20,343 bases of DNA from CAZTLI01 sp964614375 (lineage in GTDB: Bacteria; Chloroflexota; Anaerolineae; Aggregatilineales; Phototrophicaceae). The position numbers were made by a program, and so were the translations under genes. The notes below the pieces were generated by a model. It saw nothing but the letters and a program-made list of their open reading frames with translations. It was not told where the DNA came from and did not search any database. This document shows positions 14,171 through 20,343 of the stretch, piece after piece (the stretch's first letter is position 1; each line of letters begins with the position of its first letter). The stretch is from assembly GCA_964614375.1 (NCBI GenBank), contig CAZTLI010000036.1, positions 1 through 20,343 on the forward strand. Direction: 5' to 3'.

Positions 14171-14719
14171 TTATCGCCCCCACGAAAAATGCCGATTCTT
14201 GAACGGAATCAATGCCATGATAATCGCCTGCTCATACAACGACGCCCGATTGACGACATCCCCGGTCAGCAGGCCGACGGCGCCATTTTGCTGCTTGGAA
14301 TTGGCGCGTCCGAACACGGCATCATCCGCATCGCCCAATTCTTGACCCTCCCGCACCAGCCGCGCGACCTCTTCGGGCAGGAAAAATAGCGCCGTGCGAC
14401 TTTTGCCAACTGCCTGACCATCAGTAATTGCCACCCACGCGAACGCCATCATGCCGTCGTCAGAGTCTTCAATACCGCCTTCAATGCCCACACCAAACGC
14501 ACTTTGGTGCGTCGCCCCTTTTTGCAGCGTCGCCCGCTGTGCCCGATTGAGTGCCCCTCGCAGCGTTTCGACACTGCTCATGGGTTGGTCGGGCACGCCA
14601 CTGGGCACGCTGACGCTGGCATTGGTGAACATCTGGTTGGGGAACATCCGCGCGAAGGCTTTGACCGTCGCGCGCACTTTGACCGGGTTGTGCGAGGCGA
14701 TGATGATGTGATTGGGCAT
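14171..14719 (-). CDS. Inosine/xanthosine triphosphatase (DUF84, YjjX-type)
   Basis: A 182-residue protein of the DUF84/YjjX family, which hydrolyses non-canonical purine triphosphates (ITP, XTP) and keeps them out of nucleic acids. Signatures are the N-terminal SHNPVKVRAT (9-18), SGVPDQPMSSVETLRGALNRA (split across 39-60), GVGIEGGIE and DDAVFGRANSKQQNGAVG, followed by LLTGDVVNRASLYEQAIIMALIPF near the C-terminus. The ATG at 14719 gives a normal family length; a TTG nine codons upstream is less likely. It is the first gene of a two-gene unit with the M23 peptidase and is divergent from the next membrane-protein gene. Confidence 0.87.
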   Translation of the reverse strand: MPNHIIIASHNPVKVRATVKAFARMFPNQMFTNASVSVPSGVPDQPMSSVETLRGALNRAQRATLQKGATHQSAFGVGIEGGIEDSDDGMMAFAWVAITDGQAVGKSRTALFFLPEEVARLVREGQELGDADDAVFGRANSKQQNGAVGLLTGDVVNRASLYEQAIIMALIPFKNRHFSWGR

Positions 14720-14813
14720 GGTTTCTTTCAAACGATACGCTCTCAATCGGTGACCGATGGCTATTCGCCTCTTGCCACTGGCTGCTGGCTAAAACAACCT
14801 GAATCCACTTCAA

Positions 14814-14841
14814 TTGTATACAAGTTGACAGCACATATAAA
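14814..14841 (+). promoter_or_regulatory. Possible promoter for the first three-helix membrane gene
   Basis: TTGTAT (14814-14819) and TATAAA (14836-14841) are separated by 16 bases, about 50 bp upstream of the ATG at 14893. An alternative is TTGACA (14825-14830) with TACAAT (14853-14858), but that spacer is 22 bases. Confidence 0.35.
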
Positions 14842-14892
14842 CCCGAATCGCTTACAATAACAGGTGAAGACGATTGAAATCGGAAACTCCCA

Positions 14893-15549
14893 ATGGACGA
14901 AAAAGCCAAACTTAAGCATGACGAACGTCTATATGCAAAACGCGGGATGCGTCGGTCGTGGATTTATCTCTTTCCGCTGTCGATTGTCCTTATCAGCCTT
15001 CTGAATTTCCTCTGGTCACGGCTGGCAAACCCTGAACAGCACGTCATTTCCTATCCCTACTGGTCGCGTTTGGGTGAAGTCAGGGGCTTGACGCTGCTGG
15101 TCATTCCTGGCGCTGTTGTCGGCTGTGTAGGGATGATTATCGTGCGCGGGACATATCTTCTGGTGAACGACAGCGCCAGCCGCCGCATCGTCCGTCAATG
15201 GGGATGGGCACTGCTGCTGACATTCGTCCTTGCGCCGCTGGCTGGCTTCATCTTATTGGCAGCAAGTGTCTTCGCTCCTCAAGAAATCACGCACAGACAG
15301 TTTGACGACCACTTATATGTCCTCATTTCTGATTACTGGAATTCCGAGCAAAGTCAACCGATTAAACTGTATGAATGTGATACAGGCGGATGGTGGTGTC
15401 AGGAGGTTGCGCTATCGCCGCCGGGTTCGGGTGGATATGGCAATCTCGACCTCGCACAAGATGAAACTAGCGGACACATTCAGGTGCTGCACCGGGTTGG
15501 TGACACGTCTGTTGTCCTGTTTGATTATGACCCCGAAAGCGATGAATAA
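14893..15549 (+). CDS. Three-helix membrane protein, first of a tandem pair
   Basis: A 218-residue protein with a charged N-terminal tail, three predicted membrane helices (about 22-43, 64-90 and 103-127) and a soluble C-terminal domain of about 90 residues. The C-terminal domain has Cys162 and Cys169 in KLYECDTGGWWCQEV, a C-x6-C motif shared with its paralogue downstream; it could be a disulfide or metal site if the domain faces outside. The helix block WIYLFPLSIVLISLLNFLW and GEVRG...MIIVRGT is also conserved in the paralogue. The ATG is followed by MDEKAK, matching the MDEF start of the second copy. No named family is recognised. Confidence 0.72.
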   Translation: MDEKAKLKHDERLYAKRGMRRSWIYLFPLSIVLISLLNFLWSRLANPEQHVISYPYWSRLGEVRGLTLLVIPGAVVGCVGMIIVRGTYLLVNDSASRRIVRQWGWALLLTFVLAPLAGFILLAASVFAPQEITHRQFDDHLYVLISDYWNSEQSQPIKLYECDTGGWWCQEVALSPPGSGGYGNLDLAQDETSGHIQVLHRVGDTSVVLFDYDPESDE

Positions 15550-15639
15550 TCGTTTTGAGCAAATCGTCCGGTATACTCAATGTTAGAGTGACTGCGTAAT
15601 GCGGTTTCACAATTAAATACGCAGATCGTATCTGCTTGT

Positions 15640-15780
15640 GAAACCCCTTCGTCACGCTGCCCGTGCCACCTCCCCCGTATACAGGGGGGCCTTTGCCGGT
15701 CATTACAGCCCACCTATAGCGAAAGAAAAGTCCCCACCTTGAATTCGGGGAGGGGATTGGTTGGGGGAGGGGTTACGAGG
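15640..15780. repeat. Intergenic repeat-like stretch with hairpin and G-runs
   Basis: The gap between the paired membrane genes holds a hairpin CCCCC-GTATACA-GGGGG (15672-15688) and a G-rich block. The composition (runs of C then runs of G, CACCTCCCCCGTATAC) is typical of dispersed intergenic repeats in large Chloroflexota-like genomes, but only one copy is in this window, so the call rests on pattern recognition alone. Confidence 0.35.
15747..15772 (+). promoter_or_regulatory. Potential G-quadruplex upstream of the second membrane gene
   Basis: Four G-runs of 4, 4, 5 and 4 (15747-15750, 15752-15755, 15763-15767, 15769-15772) with loops of 1, 7 and 1 bases meet the usual intramolecular quadruplex rule. 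The block ends 61 bp before the ATG on the coding strand and could be in the 5' leader. Confidence 0.4.
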
Positions 15781-15833
15781 CAAAGTTAACCCGTACTATT
15801 TTCTTATAGAGCATTAACACATTGAGAAAGCCC

Positions 15834-16508
15834 ATGGATGAATTCATAGAAAAACAACCCGAAAAAGGCAAACCCAAACGTGATATGCTGCCCCATCGTC
15901 GGGGTGACCGCTGGATATACCTGTTTCCGCTGGCGATTGTGTTCATGGGCGGCTTGAATCTGCTGTGGTGGGTGCTGGCACATCCCGCGCCGGATGTCAT
16001 CGCATTCACCTACTGGGTAGGCATCCGTGAAGTGCAGGGCTGGCTGATGGTCGTCATTGTTGGGGCGATTGCTGGCGTACTCGGTACAATCATCGTGCGC
16101 GGCACTGCCGGGATACGGATGCAGGCAAATCTACCCGGCCTGCTCGACCTCCTGCGCTGGCATCGGGCACTGCTGTGGACGATTGTCTTGGCTGTATTGG
16201 TCGGTGGTTTCGTGCTGTCACAACCGCATTATAGTGGCAATGCCCGCGCCCTCAGCAGTCGCCAGTACGAAGAAAGATTCTACGTCCTCATCTATGACCC
16301 GACCGTAGTTAGCAGTGGACGATTTATCAAACTCTATGCCTGCGATGTCGAACGCCGATGGTGTCCACTGGTGGCGGATGACATCCCGCCACATTATCCT
16401 TATGATGACATGCGCCTCATCCCCGGCAGCCCAGACCGCATCCGCATCGTCCATCCCAATGTCAATAACCAGGTATTTTATGAATACGCGCCGGCGCGTG
16501 ATTCTTAA
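15834..16508 (+). CDS. Three-helix membrane protein, second of a tandem pair
   Basis: A 224-residue paralogue of the preceding gene. It shares WIYLFP near the first helix (27-32), the GIREVQGW/GEVRGL turn before helix 2, TIIVRGT (85-91) at the end of helix 2, the third helix (about 108-130), the RFYVLI strand (148-153) and the C-x6-C pair Cys170/Cys177 in KLYACDVERRWCPLV. The ATG at 15834 gives an MDEF start like its sister; a TTG four codons upstream is less likely. The stop TAA shares its bases with the stop of the convergent lipoprotein gene on the other strand (16505-16508, TTAA). Function unknown. Confidence 0.72.
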   Translation: MDEFIEKQPEKGKPKRDMLPHRRGDRWIYLFPLAIVFMGGLNLLWWVLAHPAPDVIAFTYWVGIREVQGWLMVVIVGAIAGVLGTIIVRGTAGIRMQANLPGLLDLLRWHRALLWTIVLAVLVGGFVLSQPHYSGNARALSSRQYEERFYVLIYDPTVVSSGRFIKLYACDVERRWCPLVADDIPPHYPYDDMRLIPGSPDRIRIVHPNVNNQVFYEYAPARDS

Positions 16509-16955
16509 CCTGCCGGACGCCATGTGGATGTGATTTCGTCAAAGCGTGTGCTATCGCCATAACCCGCCGCATGTAGAATTTGCCCATTATAGTCAATGAT
16601 GATCGCGGGCACAGCGCCACCAGCGCCACCGACCATCTGATAGCGAATCGCGCGCATTCCCGGCAGTTCCAACGGACGTTCCCACGCCAACTGTCCACCG
16701 GGGCCGCCTGCCTGCCGTCCCTTCGACATACCAGCCCGCTGGATAGGTGATGGCGATCCCCAGGATAGCATCCGTATGAATCTGCGTCATATCCGCGCCC
16801 AGCGTAACGGACTGGCGCGATTCGTCATTCGCTGGCCTATCCTCTATCGCGCCGCTGTCAATCGGCTGTGAGGCAGTCTGGGCAGTGCCCAAACTACAGG
16901 CTGCCAGCCCCAGCCCCAGCAGCAAAAATCCGCCGAATTTCATCCAGATCGTCAT
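16505..16955 (-). pseudogene. Lipoprotein gene with a +1 frameshift (probable 4-bp slippage)
   Basis: The first frame starts at 16955 (AGGGGG 7 bases upstream) and encodes a lipoprotein signal MTIWMKFGGFLLLGLGLAAC, lipobox cysteine at residue 20, a polar linker, and a domain start DAILGIAITYPAGWYVEGTAG. It then runs into a different frame. The sensible continuation, GGPGGQLAWERPLELPGM through IIIDYNGQILHAAGYGD to a stop at 16505, lies in another frame. The switch falls exactly on the tandem CCTG-CCTG-CC at 16707-16716 (GGCAGGCA on the coding strand). Removing one 4-base unit joins the frames as YVEGTAGGPGGQLAWER, about 148 residues. It could be a true pseudogene, a phase-variable gene or an assembly error. 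The restored protein looks like a surface lipoprotein of unknown family. Confidence 0.75.
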
Positions 16956-16987
16956 CCAATAACCCCCTGTGTATTATCGAGTGCCCT

Positions 16988-17011
16988 GTAGGGACGCGCC
17001 CCTGTGCTCAT
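16988..17011 (+). repeat. Possible degenerate REP-like element
   Basis: GTAGGGACGCGCCCCTGTGC followed by TCATCC starts with the same GTAGGGAC head as the REP-like pair near the right end, but its stem is only partly complementary. It may be a decayed copy or chance. The rest of 16956-17214 shows no gene. Confidence 0.25.
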
Positions 17012-17214
17012 CCTATGCCCTATACGAAGTTCCATCCTGGCACATCCGCTTTTGAGGTTGATGACGGTCACACTACGGTCAGGCTGCGCTGGCATGTAAC
17101 ACGCGGTCATTGCGAATACGTCACACATCGCGCCTATGAAATTCACACAACCTTAACTTTCCACGCTGTATTATTACGTAAAATGAATTTAACATTAAGA
17201 CTCATGGGGGCATC

Positions 17215-18135
17215 ATGGCTGAGAAAACCAACCAATCCACAAACTTCATTGGTGTCATGAATAGTCGCACATTTGAACGCATCATTCGGGGCGATTATGA
17301 TTATGAACAAGACATGCAAACCACCGGGAAATATCTTGAGCAGGCGGTCAAGCTCAATGACCCGCAGCTCGAAGCGCAAATTGTGAATACCAGAGCGGTC
17401 TTGAACGCGATTTGTGGTTATCTCGACCCCGCCAACGACTTGTTTTGGAATCTACTGGCGCTGCATGAGCAAACCCAGAATCTTGACGGCATGGCGCTGG
17501 CATATAACAACCTCGCGGTGACCAGCGAAGTGCAGGGGCAGTATGAAACGGCGTTGGCGTTGTACAATCGCGGCTTGGCGCTTTTCAACACACCCCACGA
17601 CAGTTTGCGCGAATATGGGCGGCTCTTAACGGGCAAATTTAGCGCACTGGTGACTTTGCATCACTATGATGATGCCGATGCGTGCTTTGACGAAATCACG
17701 GACATGGGGCAGGCGTTGGTTGCCTATGATCGTGAACAATATGCCCGTATGATGGTCACGGTGTATCGTGATGCCGCAGAATTGGCATTACATCGTGACG
17801 ACCTCGAACATGCCAGGAAGTATAAAAACCTCGCGCTCGAATTCGCTAACGGACTCAATCTGACATTTGAATTGGCGGCAGTCCACTTTACTGAAGCGCA
17901 CTATGCACTCAAAACGAACAATCCATCCGACATTTATTGGGACAAAGCGCGAGACATCCTACAACGAATAGACGCGCCAGCTTTAATCGGACGTTCCTAC
18001 ATCCAAGAAGCGCGCTATTTGCTGCGGGCAGGTTATGTGGACGTGGCGCGTGACTTTACACAGCTTGCGTTGGCGCTATTTGAAGACCTCAACCTCAAAG
18101 ATGACATCGCGATTGCCCACAGTCTTCTGGCTTGA
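17215..18135 (+). CDS. TPR-repeat protein
   Basis: A 306-residue, all-helical soluble protein with tetratricopeptide-like repeats. The clearest unit is ALAYNNLAVTSEVQGQYETALALYNRGLALF (about 97-127), matching the TPR spacing of small and aromatic residues. Other units are near 35-65, 140-170, 178-212 and 255-300 (RYLLRAGYVDVARDFTQLALALFEDL). There is no signal peptide, no DNA-binding or catalytic domain, so a scaffold or sensor role is likely but not specific; the helical-repeat style resembles the TPR part of AfsR/LuxR-type regulators without the rest. A GGGGG site precedes the ATG, and a terminator follows the stop by 30 bp, so it is monocistronic. Confidence 0.82.
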   Translation: MAEKTNQSTNFIGVMNSRTFERIIRGDYDYEQDMQTTGKYLEQAVKLNDPQLEAQIVNTRAVLNAICGYLDPANDLFWNLLALHEQTQNLDGMALAYNNLAVTSEVQGQYETALALYNRGLALFNTPHDSLREYGRLLTGKFSALVTLHHYDDADACFDEITDMGQALVAYDREQYARMMVTVYRDAAELALHRDDLEHARKYKNLALEFANGLNLTFELAAVHFTEAHYALKTNNPSDIYWDKARDILQRIDAPALIGRSYIQEARYLLRAGYVDVARDFTQLALALFEDLNLKDDIAIAHSLLA

Positions 18136-18165
18136 AAACGATACGCAGTCATGAGCATAACCGGG

Positions 18166-18194
18166 ATGCTGTGTCACTGAGACGCAGCATTTTT
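18166..18194 (+). terminator. Rho-independent terminator of the TPR gene
   Basis: ATGCTGTGT (18166-18174) pairs with ACGCAGCAT (18182-18190) with one G-U wobble and a 7-base loop, followed by TTTTG. Confidence 0.8.
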
Positions 18195-18298
18195 GTTGCT
18201 GTGTCGTCATATCGACTGTTACGCAGCGCGGATGGGATGGGTTGCAGAGAAAGGGGGAAATGGCAATATTACAAAAATTTCAGAACATTATAGACGTA

Positions 18299-18360
18299 AC
18301 TGTTGTAAAATCAATCGCATATTACAAATAATTTCAAGGCGATGGCTGTTCTACAACAGT
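18299..18360 (+). promoter_or_regulatory. Leader inverted repeat next to the ribosome site of the STAS-like gene
   Basis: ACTGTTGTA (18299-18307) is perfectly complementary to TACAACAGT (18352-18360), with 44 bases between. The right arm directly touches the GAGG ribosome site (18361-18364) of the gene starting at 18371. Folded in mRNA it could control access to the start; as DNA it could bind a regulator. Confidence 0.4.
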
Positions 18361-18370
18361 GAGGCATACA

Positions 18371-18793
18371 ATGCCATTTGATATTTCGTGGAACGACGAA
18401 CAACAGACAGTTATCCTGTGTGTCGCACAAGGTGAGTGGACATGGGAAGCGTATCATCATGGGCTTGAGCAGATTGTCCAATTGGCAAACGGTGTGGCAC
18501 ATCCTGTTTATGTCATCAACATACGCGGCGCTACCACAGTGACTCCAGCGGGTTCGGGTATCCCGCATTATCAACGCGCGGCGAAGATCATGCCTGCCAA
18601 TGTGCGGCAGACTATTTTGGTTTCTAATACGATACGAACACGGATAGCAACAGTGTTTTTATCGGGATTCTTGCGTATCGTTCGCGCCAATGTCATCGCA
18701 GTGCCGTCCCTGGAGGAAGCGTATAAATTCATTGAGGCAGATCGTGTGAGAATCGATTCAACGGCTGTGACTATTCCTGATTCCGCACGATAG
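18371..18793 (+). CDS. STAS/SpoIIAA-like small protein
   Basis: A 140-residue soluble protein. It opens with a strand pair around FDISWNDEQQTVILCVAQGEWTWEAYHHGL (3-32), then a helix, VYVINIRGATTVTPAG (about 57-72), another helix, and RQTILVSNT, ending with a strand and helix IAVPSLEEAYKFIEADR. This alternation resembles the SpoIIAA/STAS-like fold; similar proteins with a GEWTW motif are common in Chloroflexota. The conserved serine of anti-sigma antagonists is not evident, so a partner-switching role is only a guess. The ATG at 18371 has GAGG 6 bases upstream and is preferred over the GTG at 18359. The last 23 bp overlap the end of the convergent membrane-protein gene. Confidence 0.6.
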   Translation: MPFDISWNDEQQTVILCVAQGEWTWEAYHHGLEQIVQLANGVAHPVYVINIRGATTVTPAGSGIPHYQRAAKIMPANVRQTILVSNTIRTRIATVFLSGFLRIVRANVIAVPSLEEAYKFIEADRVRIDSTAVTIPDSAR

Positions 18794-19196
18794 CCCCACG
18801 CACACGAGGCCACAGGTGGATGATGAAGATGAGGATGCCTATCGCTTGTAAGACGACTCCCGGCGCGAGGAATTGCATAGCCGGCGTCCACCATACGCCT
18901 AACAGGGACAAGAACGCCAGTCCAAGTCCGATTTGCAGCACGACAAACGCCGCCCATGCAAATGCAGGTCGTCCCCGGTCTGCGAGGAGAATACGCGGGA
19001 AAATCCAGTAGGCCACGCCCAGCGCCAACTGCACCAGCCAGCCATTCAACAACAGGTCAATGTGGGCGCTGCGCCACAACCACAAACGGGCATCTATCCC
19101 CCCGCCTTTAACCATTAACAGCAGCGCGGCGATGGTGAATCCAAATCCCAGACACAACAGCGACGATTTGACGTAATATTGGCTCAATCGGGGCAT
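18771..19196 (-). CDS. Four-helix membrane protein resembling part of haem-copper oxidase subunit I, second of a pair
   Basis: A 141-residue integral membrane protein with four predicted helices (about 11-29, 45-66, 77-98 and 108-127). Helix 2 carries His45 in AHIDLLLNGWLVQLALGVAYWIFP (split over 44-67), a pattern like the haem-ligand helix of subunit I of haem-copper oxidases and relatives (H followed by GW, YW and FP). It is about a quarter the length of a real subunit I and has no copper ligands visible, so it is not an oxidase. It is a paralogue of the gene 30 bp upstream, with which it forms an operon. The possible binding of haem by paired histidines of the two proteins is inference. 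Confidence 0.65.
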   Translation of the reverse strand: MPRLSQYYVKSSLLCLGFGFTIAALLLMVKGGGIDARLWLWRSAHIDLLLNGWLVQLALGVAYWIFPRILLADRGRPAFAWAAFVVLQIGLGLAFLSLLGVWWTPAMQFLAPGVVLQAIGILIFIIHLWPRVRGAIVRNQE

Positions 19197-19226
19197 GGGC
19201 TATCGCTTTCCACAGTCTATTCACAG

Positions 19227-19670
19227 TTATGACGAATCACCAGCGCGTCCCGGCTTTTCGCGCACACGTCGCCAGATGACGATGACCACCAGCCACGCAG
19301 CCGCCGCTTGCAACAGCGACGACACAACCAGCATCGCGCCATTGAACTCGTTGGCGTCGGTCACGCGCAGCGGCTCGAACACCGCGCGCAATAGCAGACC
19401 TGCATTGAGTACGATATAGGCCGCCCACGCCAGACGCGGGTCGCCGCGCATATTGTCGCGATTGATGATGGGAAACATCCAGTACATCACGCCATAAATC
19501 AACTGTGTCAGCCAACCGACCACCAGCAAATGGATGTAGACGGGATTGAGCGCCGCCAGTGGACGCCACAACGCCCACATCACATTTGCCCAATAGAGCA
19601 TACCGGTTATCATCCCCGCCAGCAGATACAACAGCGAGGTACGAATTATCCAGCGTGTTAGTGTTGGCAT
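19227..19670 (-). CDS. Four-helix membrane protein resembling part of haem-copper oxidase subunit I, first of a pair
   Basis: A 147-residue integral membrane protein with four predicted helices (about 10-34, 45-66, 80-97 and 108-130) and a basic C-terminal tail RRVREKPGRAG. Helix 2 contains His47 in YIHLLVVGWLTQLIYGVMYWMFP (split over 45-67), aligned with His45 of its downstream paralogue. Both proteins share LLYL/LLCL in helix 1 and an AWAAYIVLNAGL/AWAAFVVLQIGL helix 3. The ribosome site is weak. No promoter hexamers with good spacing are visible upstream, but the region contains hairpins. The pair may form a heterodimer; function unknown. Confidence 0.65.
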   Translation of the reverse strand: MPTLTRWIIRTSLLYLLAGMITGMLYWANVMWALWRPLAALNPVYIHLLVVGWLTQLIYGVMYWMFPIINRDNMRGDPRLAWAAYIVLNAGLLLRAVFEPLRVTDANEFNGAMLVVSSLLQAAAAWLVVIVIWRRVREKPGRAGDSS

Positions 19671-19720
19671 GGGTTAGGCCGCCTCTATGTAAAGTCACGA
19701 AAGAAATTATAAGAAGCTGT

Positions 19721-19819
19721 GTTCTTTTTCTGTAGAAAAAGAACCTAAAAGACTTTTAATGGATTATAATGACCCTTTGTAAAGTTTTTTGGTGTGCCCT
19801 TTTTTGCAAAAAAAGGCAC
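19721..19819. repeat. Inverted pair of A/T hairpins
   Basis: GTTCTTTTTC-TGTA-GAAAAAGAAC (19721-19744) is a perfect 10-bp hairpin. GTGCCCTTTTTT-GC-AAAAAAAGGCAC (19794-19819) is a second hairpin with one mismatch. The inner flanks, CTAAAAGACTTTT and TGTAAAGTTTTTTGG, are roughly complementary to each other, so the two units stand in inverted orientation around TATAAT (19765-19770). It looks like a small non-coding mobile or REPIN-like element rather than a terminator. Confidence 0.45.
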
Positions 19820-19927
19820 AAAATAATTCTAGAAACATTCCAGACTCTACTTATATTGACTATTTAAAAATTGAACCACAGCGTTCACTCTGATAAACAC
19901 ATGACTTACGCAGTTGAGCTATCAGGC

Positions 19928-20091
19928 AAGGGGTTTATGCAGGTTAACAATTTAATTGGGTCATCGGACACGGCGTGCCGTGTCCCTACAAACCCGTTAA
20001 CAACCGTTATTATTCGTAGGGACACAGCATTGCTGTGTCCGCACAAAAAACGGCGTTATCTGATTATTTTCGCAACTAACATAAACCCCTT
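19928..20091. repeat. Element bounded by a perfect 12-bp inverted repeat
   Basis: AAGGGGTTTATG (19928-19939) and CATAAACCCCTT (20080-20091) are perfect inverted copies. They enclose the REP-like doublet, and ACGCAG occurs just outside both ends. This could be a MITE-like non-autonomous element; no transposase is nearby. The open frame crossing it (19871-20128) reads through the repeats and is not a gene. Confidence 0.45.
19965..20041. repeat. REP-like inverted doublet with GTAG heads (REPIN/BIME-like)
   Basis: Two hairpins in opposite orientation: GGACACGGC-GT-GCCGTGTCC (19966-19985) followed by CTAC, and GTAG (20016-20019) followed by GGACACAGC-ATT-GCTGTGTCC (20020-20040). Read outward each unit is GTAG plus a GGACAC... 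stem, and 26 bases separate them. A GTAG tetranucleotide at the foot of the stem is a known feature of REP sequences mobilised by RAYT transposases. Confidence 0.6.
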
Positions 20092-20168
20092 ATCTACGCA
20101 GAAAATCTTTCACGTGCGTAACGCCTAAAACAATCACCCAAAGCGATGAAAATGGTTACTGGCCTCTG

Positions 20169-20188
20169 GCGGCGGTTTTCATCCCTTT
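20169..20188 (-). repeat. 20-base dispersed repeat, copy 2
   Basis: The complement of these bases reads AAAGGGATGAAAACCGCCGC, 19 of 20 identical to 9296-9315. TTTTCATC within it also forms an inverted repeat with GATGAAAA about 30 bases to the left. Confidence 0.4.
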
Positions 20189-20268
20189 GTGGTGGCGCGG
20201 CATGGGGAACGCCCTTGTATCTACATTACGACCTTTGGGCGCCGTTTGCAATGTTGGGTTGAAACGAT

Positions 20269-20298
20269 AAAAAGGGGCACCGGATGTCCCGATGCCCC
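20269..20298 (-). terminator. Rho-independent terminator reading leftward
   Basis: On the minus strand GGGGCATCGG (20298-20289) pairs with CCGGTGCCCC (20283-20274) with one U-G wobble and a 5-base loop, followed by TTTTT. It must end a transcript entering from the right edge. Between the last repeat and this hairpin nothing else is seen. Confidence 0.75.
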
Positions 20299-20327
20299 AC
20301 AACCAGGTACGGAGAAAACCCGAGAGG

Positions 20328-20343
20328 TTATTCGTCGCTTCCG
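20328..20343 (-). CDS. Possible 3' end of a gene entering from the right edge
   Basis: One minus-strand frame from the edge reads Gly-Ser-Asp-Glu and stops at TAA (20330-20328), 30 bp before a strong leftward terminator. The acidic ending and spacing fit a real gene terminus, but four residues cannot identify it and other frames remain open. Confidence 0.3.

Noticed and set aside
16868..17260. + strand open frame of 130 codons
   Set aside because: It overlaps the lipoprotein start on the other strand and the real start of the TPR gene, with no ribosome site.
18193..18381. + strand open frame of 62 codons after the TPR gene
   Set aside because: It begins inside the terminator region and runs through the leader repeat of the next gene; no ribosome site.
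19871..20128. + strand open frame of 85 codons
   Set aside because: It is a read-through of the REP doublet and inverted-repeat element, a common source of false proteins.
20110..20270. tRNA or structured RNA in the last spacer
   Set aside because: Several short inverted repeats exist, but no cloverleaf with a T-loop GTTCRA or CCA-adjacent acceptor pairing could be built.

Overview
This window looks like a scaffold from a metagenome-assembled or draft genome of a Chloroflexota (Chloroflexi) bacterium, possibly Anaerolineae-like. The inference rests on the mix of families (a compact sqr-DUF1641-tusE-dsrE2 cluster, LarA-type racemase, SseB-like and STAS-like proteins, many lineage-specific small membrane proteins), on single-gene or two-gene transcription units pointing both ways, and on intergenic palindromic repeats. 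No rRNA, tRNA, CRISPR array or complete transposase was seen, so the taxonomy is an inference. The assembly carries one 100-N scaffold gap (9944-10043) that the flanking sequence shows to be spurious.

Left part (1-3103, + strand): a sulfur operon. The tail of an unidentified gene overlaps the start of a sulfide:quinone oxidoreductase, followed by a DUF1641 protein, a single-cysteine DsrC/TusE-type sulfur carrier and a DsrE2-type sulfurtransferase, ending at a clear Rho-independent terminator. Together they would oxidise sulfide at the membrane and hand sulfane sulfur to protein carriers. A nitroreductase follows with its own TATAAT box.

Middle (3900-9171): small membrane or basic proteins, an SseB-family protein convergent with an unrecognised membrane-anchored protein, then an AT-rich gene for a membrane-anchored FHA-TIR fusion, which has a well-formed promoter and a palindrome near its start site. 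This is the most interesting gene of the window. It is convergent with a LarA-family nickel-pincer racemase that keeps every key residue.

Right-middle (9425-14719, mostly - strand): a two-gene operon of paralogous membrane-anchored beta-domain proteins (one split only by the false gap), a stand-alone response regulator with terminator, a YciI-like protein (+), and an operon of a DUF84/YjjX-type NTP phosphatase with a secreted M23 peptidase carrying a C-terminal propeller-like region.

Right part (14893-20343): a tandem pair of three-helix membrane proteins with a shared C-x6-C motif, a lipoprotein gene broken by what looks like a 4-bp slippage duplication, a TPR protein with terminator, a STAS-like protein behind a leader inverted repeat, and a tandem pair of four-helix proteins resembling part of haem-copper oxidase subunit I. 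The last 650 bp hold no gene but several nested palindromic repeats, including an inverted REP-like doublet with GTAG heads, and end with a terminator for a gene entering from the right edge.
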